64,000 nucleotides of DNA from Streptomyces sp. NRRL S-337. Its GTDB lineage: Bacteria > Actinomycetota > Actinomycetes > Streptomycetales > Streptomycetaceae. Position numbers and translations under genes: made by a program. Positions 52,129 through 61,335 of this stretch are shown in pieces; position 1 is the first letter of the stretch; every line of letters begins with the position of its first letter. The stretch covers positions 372,001-436,000 of the forward strand of contig NZ_JOIX01000001.1 of assembly GCF_000720175.1 (NCBI RefSeq), written 5' to 3'. Under the pieces are notes generated by a model. That model worked only from the letters and a program-made list of their open reading frames with translations, searched no databases and was not told the DNA's origin.

Positions 52129-53025
52129 TCATGCCTCGACCGCCGGCTTGAGGACCTGCTCGCACCACTCGCGGAAGGAGGTGGGGCTCGCGGTCCGCGG
52201 GGTGCGCGGCACTGCGTCGTCGAGGCCGTCGGCCTTGGCCCGCATCATGTCGAGGTAGCCCTGCACGAGCGCGTCGCTCATGCCTCGTCCCGCCAGTGCC
52301 TGGCGCAAGTCGTCGAAGGTCTGCCGTTCGTAGCGGATCGGGCGGCCGAGGACGTCGGACATGGTGCGTGCCAGGTCGTCGGGCGAAAGGTCTTCGGGGC
52401 CCAGTACCGGGGCTTCGCCGGTCCCTGTCCACGTGCGGTCGAGGAGCAGTTCGGCGGCGGCCGCGGCGATGTCGCAGGTGGCGACCATCGGTGTCTTGCG
52501 GTCGGCCTCGCCGGTGTCGGTGAACACGCCGTGGTCGCGGATCGACGGCACCTGCCACAGCAGGTTGTCGATGAACGTCGGGTTGGCGAGCGCCCGGTAG
52601 GCCACGCCGGAACCCGCGATGAGGTCGTCCATGGCCAACGACGCCGTCACATGCCCGGCGCGGCCGGCGACGGGGGTGCCCCGGCCGAGCGCCGAGACAC
52701 CGACGACGTGCCCAACTCCATGAGCCGTGAACGCCTTCACGGCAGCGTGGGTGAATCCGGAGTACACGGTGTCCAGGCTCGGTGCCTGAGAGTTTGAGGG
52801 GACCAGCCAGAAGACGGCGTCCGCGCCGGTGAAGGCCCGGTCGACGACGTCTGCGTCGCCGTGCGAGCCGGTGACCACGTCGACCCGGGCGCGGACCGCG
52901 TCGGGGAGTTTGCCGGGGTCACGCACGATGACGCGCAGCTCTTCGCCGTGCGTGCGGGTCTCGTTGAGGAGGATTTCCAGCAGCCGGCCGCCGATCTGGC
53001 CGGTGGGAGTGGTGATGACGATCAT
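52129..53025 (-). CDS. NmrA-like NAD(P)H-binding oxidoreductase
   Basis: A 298-residue atypical SDR. The Rossmann motif at the N-terminus is ITTPTGQIGGRLLEILL. Later family features are VFWLVPSNSQAPS, VVGVSALGRGTPVAGRAG and ALANPTFIDNLLWQV. It probably binds NADPH and acts as a quinone reductase or redox sensor; the substrate is unknown. It is transcribed away from a LysR regulator with only 68 nt between them, which implies shared control. Confidence 0.87.
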   Translation of the reverse strand: MIVITTPTGQIGGRLLEILLNETRTHGEELRVIVRDPGKLPDAVRARVDVVTGSHGDADVVDRAFTGADAVFWLVPSNSQAPSLDTVYSGFTHAAVKAFTAHGVGHVVGVSALGRGTPVAGRAGHVTASLAMDDLIAGSGVAYRALANPTFIDNLLWQVPSIRDHGVFTDTGEADRKTPMVATCDIAAAAAELLLDRTWTGTGEAPVLGPEDLSPDDLARTMSDVLGRPIRYERQTFDDLRQALAGRGMSDALVQGYLDMMRAKADGLDDAVPRTPRTASPTSFREWCEQVLKPAVEA

Positions 53026-53093
53026 GCATCGAGTCTCGGGCTGGTTCGCCCGTGGCGTCCAATACCCTTCCCGACGATTGATACCTTCAGGGC

Positions 53094-53903
53094 ATGGATC
53101 TGGATCTGCGTAAGCTCCGCTACTTCGCCACGCTGGCCGAGCACCGGCACTTCGGCCGTGCGGCGGAACAGCTCTTCATCGCCCAGCCGGTGCTCAGTCG
53201 CCAAATCAAGTCCCTGGAGCAGGAGTTGGGGTGCACGCTGCTCTTACGGACCACCCGCAGTGTGGAGCTGACCGCGGCCGGCAAGCAGCTCTACGAGGAC
53301 GCGCAGCAGGTCCTTCCGTCGGTCGCCGCGGCGGTCCGCCGTGTCCACGACGTCGATCAGGGTGTCCAACGGCTCGTGGTTGCGTTCTCGCCGGGGCTGC
53401 CGGTATCGGAGGCGATCCGGGCGTTCACGTCGCGCCATGCGGATGTCGAGATCGACGTCGTCCCGTCAAGCTGGTGGGAGCCGGACCGGCCGCTTCGGGA
53501 CGGACGGGCCCAAGTCGGGTATCTGCGACGGCAGTTCGATGAAGCGGGCTTGCGTATCGTTCCCGTCGGTCACGACCCCAGGGTCGCCTGCATGCCCGCG
53601 ACGCATCCCCTGGCGGGTCGCCCGGAGCTCACTTCCGCGGACCTCGACGGCGAGCGGATGCTCGACGCACCCAAGCGGCGGACGTCGTCGCTTGAGGAGA
53701 AGTTCGAGCTCATCGCCTCCGGGCACGGCATCGCCCTCATCCCGTTGAGCGTCGCGCGGTCCTACGCCCGCCCCGACCTGGTCCATCTCCCCGTCACGGA
53801 CGCCCCTGGGATCGAGACCTGTCTGGCGGTCGCCGCGGACCGGCGCGGCAGGCTGCTGCGCGACTTCCTGGAGATCGCCACGGCGACACTGCGGCGTGCC
53901 TGA
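53094..53903 (+). CDS. LysR-family transcriptional regulator
   Basis: A 269-residue LysR regulator. The winged HTH (residues 1-60) has LRYFATLAEHRHFGRAAEQL and QPVLSRQIKSLEQELGCTLL. The periplasmic-binding-like effector domain begins near residue 90 (RLVVAFSPGLPVSEAIRAF). It is slightly short for the family (usually ~300). There is no clear Shine-Dalgarno before ATG 53094, so it may be leaderless. It is divergent from the NmrA-like gene and very likely controls it. Confidence 0.92.
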   Translation: MDLDLRKLRYFATLAEHRHFGRAAEQLFIAQPVLSRQIKSLEQELGCTLLLRTTRSVELTAAGKQLYEDAQQVLPSVAAAVRRVHDVDQGVQRLVVAFSPGLPVSEAIRAFTSRHADVEIDVVPSSWWEPDRPLRDGRAQVGYLRRQFDEAGLRIVPVGHDPRVACMPATHPLAGRPELTSADLDGERMLDAPKRRTSSLEEKFELIASGHGIALIPLSVARSYARPDLVHLPVTDAPGIETCLAVAADRRGRLLRDFLEIATATLRRA

Positions 53904-53947
53904 GCGGTGAGCGCGCTTGACACGCCCGTCCTCGGACCGCCTGGGTC

Positions 53948-55036
53948 TCATGAACGCTTGCCTGTCCGGCCGCGCGTTGGTGAGCGGTCCGAACCGTCCC
54001 GTGACCGCTCGGGAGGATTCTCGGGCCCGACGAGGCGATCGCCGGACAGTAGCGTGCCCGCCTGCTTGACGTGCTGCAGGACAGGTGAGATCTCCATGCT
54101 CTGCAGGCCGGGCAGGGACCCGATGCGGTCCGACGTGAATTCGAACAGTTCGTCGAAGTCTCGGCAGTGTGCGACGGCGTGGATGTTGTAGGGCCCGGAG
54201 ATGGCCGCGGCGAAGGCGATCTCGGGTTCTCGCGCAAGCGCGCGTCCGACGTTCTTCACCGCTGACGGATGCACACGCAGCCACAGGTTCGCCCGCGCGT
54301 GATAGCCCAAGGCGGCTGCGGCGATCTCGACGTCGATGTGGACGACGCGTTGCTGGAGCAGGGTGTGAAGGCGGCGGGATACGCGGCCCGGCGTGGAGCC
54401 CGCCGCCGTGGCGAGGTCGACGAGACTGGCGCGACCGTCTGCGGCGAGCGCCTCGAGAATCTTCTCGTCCTCGCCGGTGAGGCGTACGGGGTCTCCAGCG
54501 ACGACCGGGGACTCCGTGAAAGGGGGGCCGTCGCTCCCGAGCATGGCTTCCTGCTCCGGGGACAGCACGCCGTGTAGTGCGGCCCAGTAGTGGCCGCGGC
54601 CTCCCATGAACTGGCGGAGCATGGCGAAGGCGTTGATGTCGAGCACCGCCGCGGTGCGCGGAAGCCGTTGACCGAGCAGTTCCTCGCGCTGCGCCTGAGT
54701 CCGTGACTGCGTCGCGCAGGTGACCTCGCAGCCCGCTGCGCCCACGGCTACCCAGTTGACATCGTCGCGCTTGGCGAGTGCGCCGGCGATCGCGGCGACG
54801 CTGCCGGGCCGGCAGCGTAGTCGTACCAGCCATCTGCTCTGTCCCAACGCTCCCGGATTGACCATGCCGGCGACGCGGATGACGCCGTCGGCGCACAGGC
54901 GCCGGTACCGGCGGTTGACGGCGCCCTCGGTGAGGCCGAGCACGACCGCCATCGAGGCGAAAGAGGCCCGAGGAGCGACCTGCAGTGCCCGAATGATTCG
55001 CACATCGTCGGGCTGCAATTCGAAGGATTCAGACAT
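53948..55036 (-). CDS. Lrp/AsnC-family regulator with two tandem AsnC modules
   Basis: A 362-residue protein with two AsnC-type units. HTH 1 is at residues 9-60 (ASFASMAVVLGLTEGAVNRR) and HTH 2 at about 155-210 (ASLVDLATAAGSTPGRVSRR). Each is followed by a RAM-like ligand domain (CRPGSVAAIAGALAKRDDVN; ANLWLRVHPSAVKNVGRALA). The duplicated layout is seen in many Streptomyces AsnC proteins. ATG 55036 is taken as start; GTG 55051 is possible. It is divergent from an SDR gene, which is its likely target. Confidence 0.88.
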   Translation of the reverse strand: MSESFELQPDDVRIIRALQVAPRASFASMAVVLGLTEGAVNRRYRRLCADGVIRVAGMVNPGALGQSRWLVRLRCRPGSVAAIAGALAKRDDVNWVAVGAAGCEVTCATQSRTQAQREELLGQRLPRTAAVLDINAFAMLRQFMGGRGHYWAALHGVLSPEQEAMLGSDGPPFTESPVVAGDPVRLTGEDEKILEALAADGRASLVDLATAAGSTPGRVSRRLHTLLQQRVVHIDVEIAAAALGYHARANLWLRVHPSAVKNVGRALAREPEIAFAAAISGPYNIHAVAHCRDFDELFEFTSDRIGSLPGLQSMEISPVLQHVKQAGTLLSGDRLVGPENPPERSRDGSDRSPTRGRTGKRS

Positions 55037-55229
55037 TGATGCACCAGCCACAGGGGGAATCCTATGACTGGGCCTGTTTGAGTCGCGCCCGCGGCAGCAC
55101 GCCGAACAGACTCCTCCCGTACCGATGAGGAGCCAGCCACAGCAGCGTCACGGTCCGCCCCCCCCGTGGCGGTCTCGGCGAAGGACGCACGAAGTGAGCT
55201 CACGACATAAGGAACGGAGATGACGCCGG

Positions 55230-55946
55230 ATGTCATCGACTGTCATAGGGAAGCAACCGCCGACCGCTCTCATCGTGGGGGCCTCGCGCGGCCTGGGTCA
55301 CGCGATGGTGGCTGAATTCCTCGGCAGGGGCTGGAGCGTCATCGGCACGGTCCGCGACACTTCTGCGCGAACACCCCTGCACGATCTCGCAGACCGGGCC
55401 GAGGGGCGCGTCACCATCGAGCATCTCGACATCAACGAGCCCGATCACCTTGCGCCCCTGCACGAGCGTCTTGCGGAACGCGAGCTCGACCTGCTCTTCG
55501 TCAACGCGGGCATCACGAACAATGAGCAGACGCTCATCGGCACGGTCGCGACAGCCGATTTCGTCGAGGTGATGGTCACCAACGCTCTCAGCCCCATGCG
55601 GGTCATCGAGGCGCTCGAAGACCTCGTATCCCTCACCGGACTCATCGGAGCGATGTCGTCCGGGCAGGGCAGCATCACGAACAACACGACCGCGGGCCGC
55701 GAGGTCTACCGGGCAAGCAAAGCGGCGTTGAACATGTTCATGCGCAGCTTCGCGATCCGGCAGGCCGAGACGCAGCGCGCCTTCGTCCTCTTGGCGCCGG
55801 GCTGGATCCGCACCGCGCTCGGTGGGCCGGACGCACCGTTCAGCGTCGAGGAGAGCGTCCCGTTGCTGGTGGACGTCCTGCTCTCCCGACTGGGCACGCC
55901 TGGTCTGGCATACCTGGACCGCTCGGGTCGGACAGTGCCCTGGTAG
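55230..55946 (+). CDS. Short-chain dehydrogenase/reductase
   Basis: A 238-residue SDR. The cofactor motif is IVGASRGLGHAMV, the structural motif FVNAGI (for NNAG), the catalytic Ser region is GAMSSGQGSI and the catalytic pair is in YRASKAAL. VRDTSART after strand 2 suggests NADP(H). It probably reduces a carbonyl. It is divergent from the AsnC-type regulator and upstream of the amidohydrolase gene on the same strand. Confidence 0.88.
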   Translation: MSSTVIGKQPPTALIVGASRGLGHAMVAEFLGRGWSVIGTVRDTSARTPLHDLADRAEGRVTIEHLDINEPDHLAPLHERLAERELDLLFVNAGITNNEQTLIGTVATADFVEVMVTNALSPMRVIEALEDLVSLTGLIGAMSSGQGSITNNTTAGREVYRASKAALNMFMRSFAIRQAETQRAFVLLAPGWIRTALGGPDAPFSVEESVPLLVDVLLSRLGTPGLAYLDRSGRTVPW

Positions 55947-56076
55947 CCCTGCCGACGGCCCTTGCGGACGGCCGGACGAACACAGCAGGGACCGTCAGCG
56001 GCCTTATCACTCGAATTGACCAGCCCTCATCGCCCTTCGCCGACGTGGCCGACGCACGCACAGGAGATCGCAACGG

Positions 56077-57081
56077 ATGACGACTACGCCTCTCATCGCC
56101 GTCGAAGAACACTGGACCATGCCGGACGTGACGTCCGCCCTACGTGCTGTGCCGCACCCTGATGAAAGCCTGGTCCTGAGCGAGTGGGGCGACAATCAGG
56201 AACGTCTGGAAGACATCGGAGCCGGTCGCATCGCCGCCATGGACGCTCAGGGCATCGACGTGTCGATCCTCGCCCTGACGCCGCCGGGAGTTCAGCCGCT
56301 ACTGCCCAAGGAGGCACTGGCGCTGAGCCGCGCTGCGAACGATATGGCTGCCGCGGCCGTCGCCCGCCATCCGACCCGTTTCCGATCGCTGTCCACTCTG
56401 CCCATGTCGTCACCGAAGGACGTCGCGGGCGAGCTGGAAAGAGCCGCAGGCATGGGGCACGTAGGCACCATGGTCTACGGCCGATCAGGCGACCTTTTCC
56501 TCGACGACCTCGCCTATGACGACTTCTTCTCCGCCGCATCGGAACTCGGCCAGCCCGTGTTCATCCACCCGCAGCTACCCTCCAACGCAGTCCGGGACGC
56601 CTCATATCGCGGATTCGACCCCATGACGGACCTCGCCCTCGCCACTTTCGGCTGGGGGTGGCACATGGACGCCGCAACCGCGGCGCTCCGGCTGATCCTG
56701 CGAGGAACGTTCGACCGTCATCCCGACCTTCAGGTCGTGCTCGGCCACTGGGGAGAGATGCTGCTGTTCTGGCTCGACCGGGCCGACAGCCTCTCCCGCA
56801 TCGCCGGCCTGGAGCGATCCGTATCGGACTACGTCCGGTCAAATTTCCACATCACCACCTCCGGCATGCTCAACCCGGCCCTCCTGCAGCACGCGCTGTC
56901 CGTCACCTCCGTCGACCGATTGATCTTCTCGACCGACTACCCCTTCCAACGGCCCACCCGAGAAGAGATCGATTCCTTCCTGAACCACTTCCCATCAGAC
57001 GCGGAACGCCGGCAGTTCTCGTCGGCCAACGCGGCATCCCTGTACGGCATTGACTTCTCAGCCGTTTTTGATGGCTCTTGA
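56077..57081 (+). CDS. Amidohydrolase-2 family (ACMSD/LigW-like) metal-dependent hydrolase or decarboxylase
   Basis: A 334-residue TIM-barrel amidohydrolase. It starts LIAVEEHWTMPDV, with EEH taking the place of the usual HxH-type first metal motif. The barrel metal His is in PVFIHPQLPS, the HWGE segment is in VVLGHWGEMLLFWLDRAD, and the final Asp in IFSTDYPFQRP. Relatives decarboxylate aromatic acids (gamma-resorcylate type). The substrate is unknown. The last codons (DGS) and the stop fall in IS5-end sequence starting near 57,070, so the natural C-terminus seems to have been replaced after LYGIDFSAVF. Confidence 0.87.
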   Translation: MTTTPLIAVEEHWTMPDVTSALRAVPHPDESLVLSEWGDNQERLEDIGAGRIAAMDAQGIDVSILALTPPGVQPLLPKEALALSRAANDMAAAAVARHPTRFRSLSTLPMSSPKDVAGELERAAGMGHVGTMVYGRSGDLFLDDLAYDDFFSAASELGQPVFIHPQLPSNAVRDASYRGFDPMTDLALATFGWGWHMDAATAALRLILRGTFDRHPDLQVVLGHWGEMLLFWLDRADSLSRIAGLERSVSDYVRSNFHITTSGMLNPALLQHALSVTSVDRLIFSTDYPFQRPTREEIDSFLNHFPSDAERRQFSSANAASLYGIDFSAVFDGS

Positions 57082-57133
57082 ACGATGCCGCAGAGCCTGA
57101 TGACGATCGCGGCAACGCCCCGGGGCCCGTTGA
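57070..57133 (-). pseudogene. 3'-end remnant of an IS5-type element
   Basis: This stretch closely matches the transposase end at about 57,606-57,670. Both read TGGCTCTTG.ACG on the plus strand and share TGATGACGATCGC-like sequence. On the minus strand it translates FNGPRGVAAIVIRLCGIVQE, against FNGTLAVAAIVIWLRDTVQE in the larger copy. It is only the last ~20 codons of a second copy. Confidence 0.7.
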
Positions 57134-57279
57134 AAGAGCCAGAAGTTCTCCGGTGAGGCACTGTCATGGCTTCAGAGCTGAGCTCCAAGCAAGCGCGTAA
57201 GCCCTGATCCTCTGGCGTGTCTCCCGAATAGTCTCGGCCCTGACATCAGTACACGCCGAGTCCTAAGGACGGGGATCTC

Positions 57280-57594
57280 ATGCCCGCTTACGCCATCATC
57301 AACGTCGATGTGCTCAACGAGGAAGCTGGCCTGGCTTACGCAGACGTGGCCCAGAAGTCCATCCTCAGCCACGGCGGCCGTTACCTGGTCGCGGGCCCGA
57401 CACCTGAGCCCGTCGAAGGCACGTGGGATTCCTCCCGGGTCGTGGTCATCGAGTTTCCCGACATGGACCGGATCCGGGAGTGGTACGACTCCCCGGAGTA
57501 CCAGCGCGCCCGGGCGATACGTGAGGGCAAGGTTCGTGTGGGGATGCTGTTCGTTGAGGGCACGGTGCCCGAGGGCTTCTCGCTCCCGGTCTAG
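57280..57594 (+). CDS. DUF1330-family protein
   Basis: A 104-residue dimeric alpha/beta-barrel (ferredoxin-like) protein: MPAYAIINVDVLNEEAGLAY, GGRYLVAGPTPEPVEG, VVIEFPDMDRIREWYDSPEY and QRARAIREGKVRVGMLFVEG are the DUF1330 hallmarks. The family function is not established. The start ATG is preceded by ACGGGGAT. It is bracketed by two IS5-type remnants, so it stands alone. Confidence 0.88.
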   Translation: MPAYAIINVDVLNEEAGLAYADVAQKSILSHGGRYLVAGPTPEPVEGTWDSSRVVVIEFPDMDRIREWYDSPEYQRARAIREGKVRVGMLFVEGTVPEGFSLPV

Positions 57595-57599
57595 ATCGT

Positions 57600-58412
57600 T
57601 TACGGTGGCTCTTGGACGGTGTCGCGGAGCCAGATGACGATCGCTGCAACGGCCAGGGTGCCGTTGAAGATGTAGTCGCGTTTGTCGTACCTGCTGGCCA
57701 CTGCACGGTACTGCTTCCACTTGCTGACGCATCGCTCGACGGCACTGCGGTGGCGGTACTGGGCCTTGTCGAACACCGGAGGACGTCCACCGGTCCGGCC
57801 CTTCCGCTGTCGCTTGGCTTGCTGGTCATCGGGCTGGGCAATGGTCGCCTTGATGCCCCTCCGTCGCAGATAAGCACGGTTGTCGTAGTGGGAGTACGCC
57901 TTGTCACCGCGGACGCGATCGGGTCGGCTGCGGGGCCGGCCTGGTCCGTGCCGCCGGATCCGCAGGGCCTCCAGCACAGGGATGAACATGGGGCTGTCGC
58001 CCCGCTGGCCTGGAGAGGTCTGCCAGGTCAGCGGGCGGGTCCGGTCGTCGGCCGGCAGATGGACTTTGCTGGTCAGTCCGCCTCGTGAGCGTCCCAGCGC
58101 CTCTCGCCCATCGGTTTCCACACGCGCACAGCCGCCCTTTTGCGGGAAGTCACGCGGCGACCGGCGGCGGGCACCGGCCGCGTGCTGATGGGCCCGGCAG
58201 GACGTGGAGTCGATGTTCACCGCCCCTTCGGGCCGCCGCACGCTTTCCTTCTCGACGGCCTCGGCCAGTGCCCCATCCGGAGCGGCGGCGTCAGCCTCGA
58301 TCTGTAACCCGGTCAGGATCTGCTGCCAGGTTCCGTCAGCTGACCAGCGGCGGTGCCGCTCGTGAGCGGTCTGCCAAGGGTCGTACCGTTCGGGCAGCTT
58401 CGCTGACGACGC
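57600..58412 (-). pseudogene. 5'-truncated IS5-type transposase
   Basis: One open minus-strand frame reads LPERYDPWQTAHERHRRWSA, VNIDSTSCRAHQHAAGARRR (first catalytic Asp), ALGRSRGGLTSKVHL, VRGDKAYSHYDNRAYLRRRG (second Asp) and RSAVERCVSKWKQYRAVASR (catalytic Glu), to TVQEPP and a stop. The usual ~60 N-terminal residues before LPERY are missing; upstream sequence is unrelated. It lies back to back with the oxidoreductase gene end at 58469. It is probably inactive. Confidence 0.75.
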
Positions 58413-58468
58413 TTCCCCACTCGTTACTGACTTGCTGTTCGGGGCGGGGACGCCGGGCGGGCGGCGGC

Positions 58469-59362
58469 TCAGATGACCAGGACCCGGCGCCCCCGGGTGT
58501 GGCCGGCGCGGCTGTCGGCGTGCGCCGCCGCCGCCTCGGTGAGCGGGTACGACTTCTCGACCGGGATGCGGAGCCTACCCCGGGCGATGAGGTCGACGGC
58601 CTCGGTGAGTGCGTCCGGCATGCTCCCGGCCACGCCGGAGAACCGGACGCCCAGCTGCGGCGCACCGAGGTCGGCGATGGAGACGACCTTGCGCGAGTCC
58701 CCGGTCAGCTCGACGAGTTCGCGGATCACGCCCGAGCCGGCCAGGTCGAGGGCCGCGTCGACCCGGCCCAGGTGCCGCACTCGTTCGACCCAGCCCTCGC
58801 CGTAGGTCGTGGCGAGGGCGCCCAGGCCGCGCAGGTAGTCCTGGTTCGCGGCCCCGGCCGTGCCGATCACCGTGATGCCGCGCTCGCGGGCGATCTGCAG
58901 CACCGCCGACCCGACGCCGCCGGACGCGCCGCTGACCAGCAGCGTCTGCCCGGGCCGCACGCCGACCTCGCGGATGATGCGCAGCGCGGTCTCCACCACC
59001 GACGGGTACCCGGCCGCCTCCTCGAAGGTCAGTCCCACGGGTATGCGGGCCCAGGCCGACAGCACGGCGAACTCGGCGTACGTGTCGGTGCCTTCGCCGA
59101 ACACGCGGTCGCCGACCTCGACCCCTTCGACGCCCTCGCCGACCTCGTCCACCACCCCGGCGGCGTCCAGTCCGACCCCGGCGGGCAGCTCGACCGGATG
59201 GGCTCCCAGGACTTGGCCCTCCCGAATCCTCCAGTCGACGGGATTGACACCCGCCGCTCGTACGGCGATGCGGATCCGACGGGGGCCCGCGTGGGGCTCC
59301 TCGGCTTCCACCAGTCGCAGGACCTCGGGACCGCCGAACTCGGCGAAGCAAATTTTCCTCAT
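58469..59362 (-). CDS. NADP-dependent quinone-oxidoreductase-like enzyme (MDR)
   Basis: A 297-residue zinc-free medium-chain reductase. The GroES-like half has IAVRAAGVNPVDWRIREGQV and LDAAGVVDEVGEGVEG. The Rossmann half has LLVSGASGGVGSAVLQIARE with the cofactor motif SGGVGS. It likely reduces quinones or alkenals. ATG 59360-59362 is the start. It is divergent from a TetR gene across 69 nt that contain repeated AACCGTTAG boxes, the likely operator. Confidence 0.9.
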   Translation of the reverse strand: MRKICFAEFGGPEVLRLVEAEEPHAGPRRIRIAVRAAGVNPVDWRIREGQVLGAHPVELPAGVGLDAAGVVDEVGEGVEGVEVGDRVFGEGTDTYAEFAVLSAWARIPVGLTFEEAAGYPSVVETALRIIREVGVRPGQTLLVSGASGGVGSAVLQIARERGITVIGTAGAANQDYLRGLGALATTYGEGWVERVRHLGRVDAALDLAGSGVIRELVELTGDSRKVVSIADLGAPQLGVRFSGVAGSMPDALTEAVDLIARGRLRIPVEKSYPLTEAAAAHADSRAGHTRGRRVLVI

Positions 59363-59377
59363 GGGCCGAAGGTAACC

Positions 59378-59406
59378 CTAACCGTTAGCCTTTCACAACC
59401 GTTAGG
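59378..59406. promoter_or_regulatory. Candidate TetR operator with two AACCGTTAG boxes
   Basis: CTAACCGTTAG at 59378-59388 is a near-palindrome (CTAAC/GTTAG about one base). AACCGTTAG recurs at 59397-59405, 17 bp on. CCTAAC at 59377 and GTTAGG ending at 59406 also form outer arms. The site sits between the divergent oxidoreductase and tetR genes. Confidence 0.6.
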
Positions 59407-59431
59407 AATTGGTACCTGGTAGTGTCAGGGC

Positions 59432-60007
59432 ATGACCGAGCCGCCCGGACGCCGCGAACGCAAGAAGGCTGCGACCCGTCAGAAGATCGCCGACACCGCG
59501 CTGCGGCTCTTCCTGGAGCGCGGGTACGACGCCGTGGGCATCCGTGACGTGGCGGCCGAGGCCGACGTGGCCGTCACCACGGTTTTCTCCCACTTCGCCT
59601 CGAAAGAGGCCCTGGTGTTCGAGCGCGACCATGACTTCGAGCAGCGCCTCACACGGGCGGTCACCGACCGGCCCCCGCACGAGCCGCTCATCCCCGCGCT
59701 GCACCGCGAGGTCCAGGCCCTGGTGCGGCACTGCACGGCGGAGGGTAGCGCCCCCCTCCGACGCATGATCGAGGGATCACCCGCCCTGCGGGAGTACGAG
59801 GAGTCGATGAGCCTGCGTCACGCGCAGGCGCTGGCAGCGGCGCTGGCCGCCGATCCCCACCTGTCCCGGAGTGCGACGGCCTGCCGGGCGACCGCGCGGT
59901 TCGTCATCGACGCCTACGCGCTGGCCTGCCAGGCGGACGATCCCGGGGCCACGGCGGACGAGGTCTTCCGGATGATCCAGGCGGCCTGGGAAGCCACCGC
60001 GCCCTGA
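59432..60007 (+). CDS. TetR/AcrR-family transcriptional regulator
   Basis: A 191-residue TetR regulator. The HTH (about residues 12-57) has RQKIADTALRLFLERGYDAV and GIRDVAAEADVAVTTVFSHF. The helical effector domain continues to RFVIDAYALACQADD. It likely represses the divergent quinone-oxidoreductase-like gene and itself through the AACCGTTAG boxes. The inducer may be a quinone or electrophile, by analogy with similar pairs. Confidence 0.9.
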   Translation: MTEPPGRRERKKAATRQKIADTALRLFLERGYDAVGIRDVAAEADVAVTTVFSHFASKEALVFERDHDFEQRLTRAVTDRPPHEPLIPALHREVQALVRHCTAEGSAPLRRMIEGSPALREYEESMSLRHAQALAAALAADPHLSRSATACRATARFVIDAYALACQADDPGATADEVFRMIQAAWEATAP

Positions 60008-60089
60008 GCCGGGGCGCCGGCCCGCTGCGGCCGGGGCCGGGGCACGACACAGGCGGGTTGCACCGGGCGGCCCGTACTGGACCTGTCCG

Positions 60090-60410
60090 CCCGATCGTGT
60101 GACTTCCGCCTGGCCTGGGCCATCGACTGGGGCATCGGGCATCGGGCGGACCGCACCCGGTTCGAGCCTATGTGGGAGAAGATCTGCGACCCGTGTCTCG
60201 GACCCGGGCCGACCCCGAAAGACGCCCAGCAGCCTGGCCGCCGACAAGGCCTGTAGCAACGGGCCGTGCCACGACCACCTGTGCGGGCACGGCATCCGGC
60301 ACACGATCCCGGAGAAGGTCGACAGCCAGGCGCCAGGCCGCCCGCCTGAGGAAGGGCTCCCCGGCGGGCGGCCCGCGGCAGCCCTCGTCATCTGGCTCCA
60401 CGCATGATCG
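60090..60410 (+). pseudogene. IS5-type transposase remnant
   Basis: The plus strand reads TPSSLAADKACSNGPCHDHL, then CGHGIRHTIPEKVDSQAPGR, and ends GRPAAALVIWLHA with a stop. These match ADKAYSNGPCRDYLRRRGIRHTIPEK-type sequence and the C-terminal end of an IS5-type transposase. The stretch between, with the catalytic Glu, is deleted. The rest of 60,008-60,510 shows nothing else. Confidence 0.6.
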
Positions 60411-60510
60411 GCCGGACAGCTCCTGGATGTCCTTGAGGGCAGCGTTCCGGCACGCCTTGGCCTGCCGGTGTCGCAGGGGGAAGGCCAAGGCAGGCAGGTC
60501 GGTGGTCGGC

Positions 60511-61326
60511 TCAGTGCGTGCTCGCGGCCTCTTCGGGGCGCCGGCCCCATGCGGCGATGGTGACTTGTGGGATGTCGATGAACGCCGGGTCTTTGAGGAG
60601 GGTGGTGAATTCCGTCAGGTCTGCTTCGGTGATGAGGCCGTCGGCGAGCATGGCGGGGGCTGCCTGGGTGATGAGGGGGAGCCAGCGGTCCTTGGTGGTC
60701 CCGCCGCCCATGCAGCCGAGGTTTCCGGCGAAGGACACCTGGCTCAGAGCGTTGCGGGCGAGCAGGGAGGGAAGGCTCCGTGCCCACGTCATGTCTGCGC
60801 CGTTGTCGCGGTATGTGCGCTGGTAGGCGGCCAGGACGCGCTGGACGAGAGGCGAAGGCGAGGTGTCGGCCGGCAGGTGGTACGGCTCTTCGACGACCAG
60901 CCATCCGCCCGGGGCGAGCCAGCGGGTGGCTCGCGCGATGACCTCGTCGCGCTGGGGGAGGTGGCACAAGAGGTAGCGGGCGTGGATGAGGTGGAAGCTG
61001 CCGGGCGCGTAGTCCTCAGAGGTGATGTCGGCTTCCTGGACCTCCAGGTTCGTGGCGTGGTGTGCGTCGAGGTGTCGGGTGTCGAGGTCGACGGCGACCA
61101 CCCGTCCCTGGGGGCAGCGTGCGGCGAGCCAGTAGGCGATGGAACCGGCGCCCGCACCCAATTCCAGGCAGTGGGAGGAGGCTTCGATGGGAAGCTCCTG
61201 GAGGACTTTGATGGTGAACGCATCGACGCTGTTCTGGATGGATTGAAGGCGTTCACGTTCGTTGGGGGCCTGATTGCTCAGCAGGCCGGTGCGGTAGGGG
61301 GCTGTGGTGGCGGGGTGCTGTGTCAT
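60511..61326 (-). CDS. Class I SAM-dependent methyltransferase
   Basis: A 271-residue methyltransferase. Motif I is HCLELGAGAGSIAYWLA, the acidic ribose loop is VVAVDLDTRH, motif II is ITSEDYAPGSFHLIHARYLL and motif III is WLAPGGWLVVEEP. The acceptor is unknown. It is the last gene of a minus-strand set with a multi-helix MAB_1171c-like membrane protein (9 nt upstream) and an ImmA/IrrE peptidase. This trio recurs in actinomycetes and hints at a modified small molecule or a regulated membrane process. Confidence 0.87.
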   Translation of the reverse strand: MTQHPATTAPYRTGLLSNQAPNERERLQSIQNSVDAFTIKVLQELPIEASSHCLELGAGAGSIAYWLAARCPQGRVVAVDLDTRHLDAHHATNLEVQEADITSEDYAPGSFHLIHARYLLCHLPQRDEVIARATRWLAPGGWLVVEEPYHLPADTSPSPLVQRVLAAYQRTYRDNGADMTWARSLPSLLARNALSQVSFAGNLGCMGGGTTKDRWLPLITQAAPAMLADGLITEADLTEFTTLLKDPAFIDIPQVTIAAWGRRPEEAASTH

Positions 61327-61335
61327 GAATATCGC

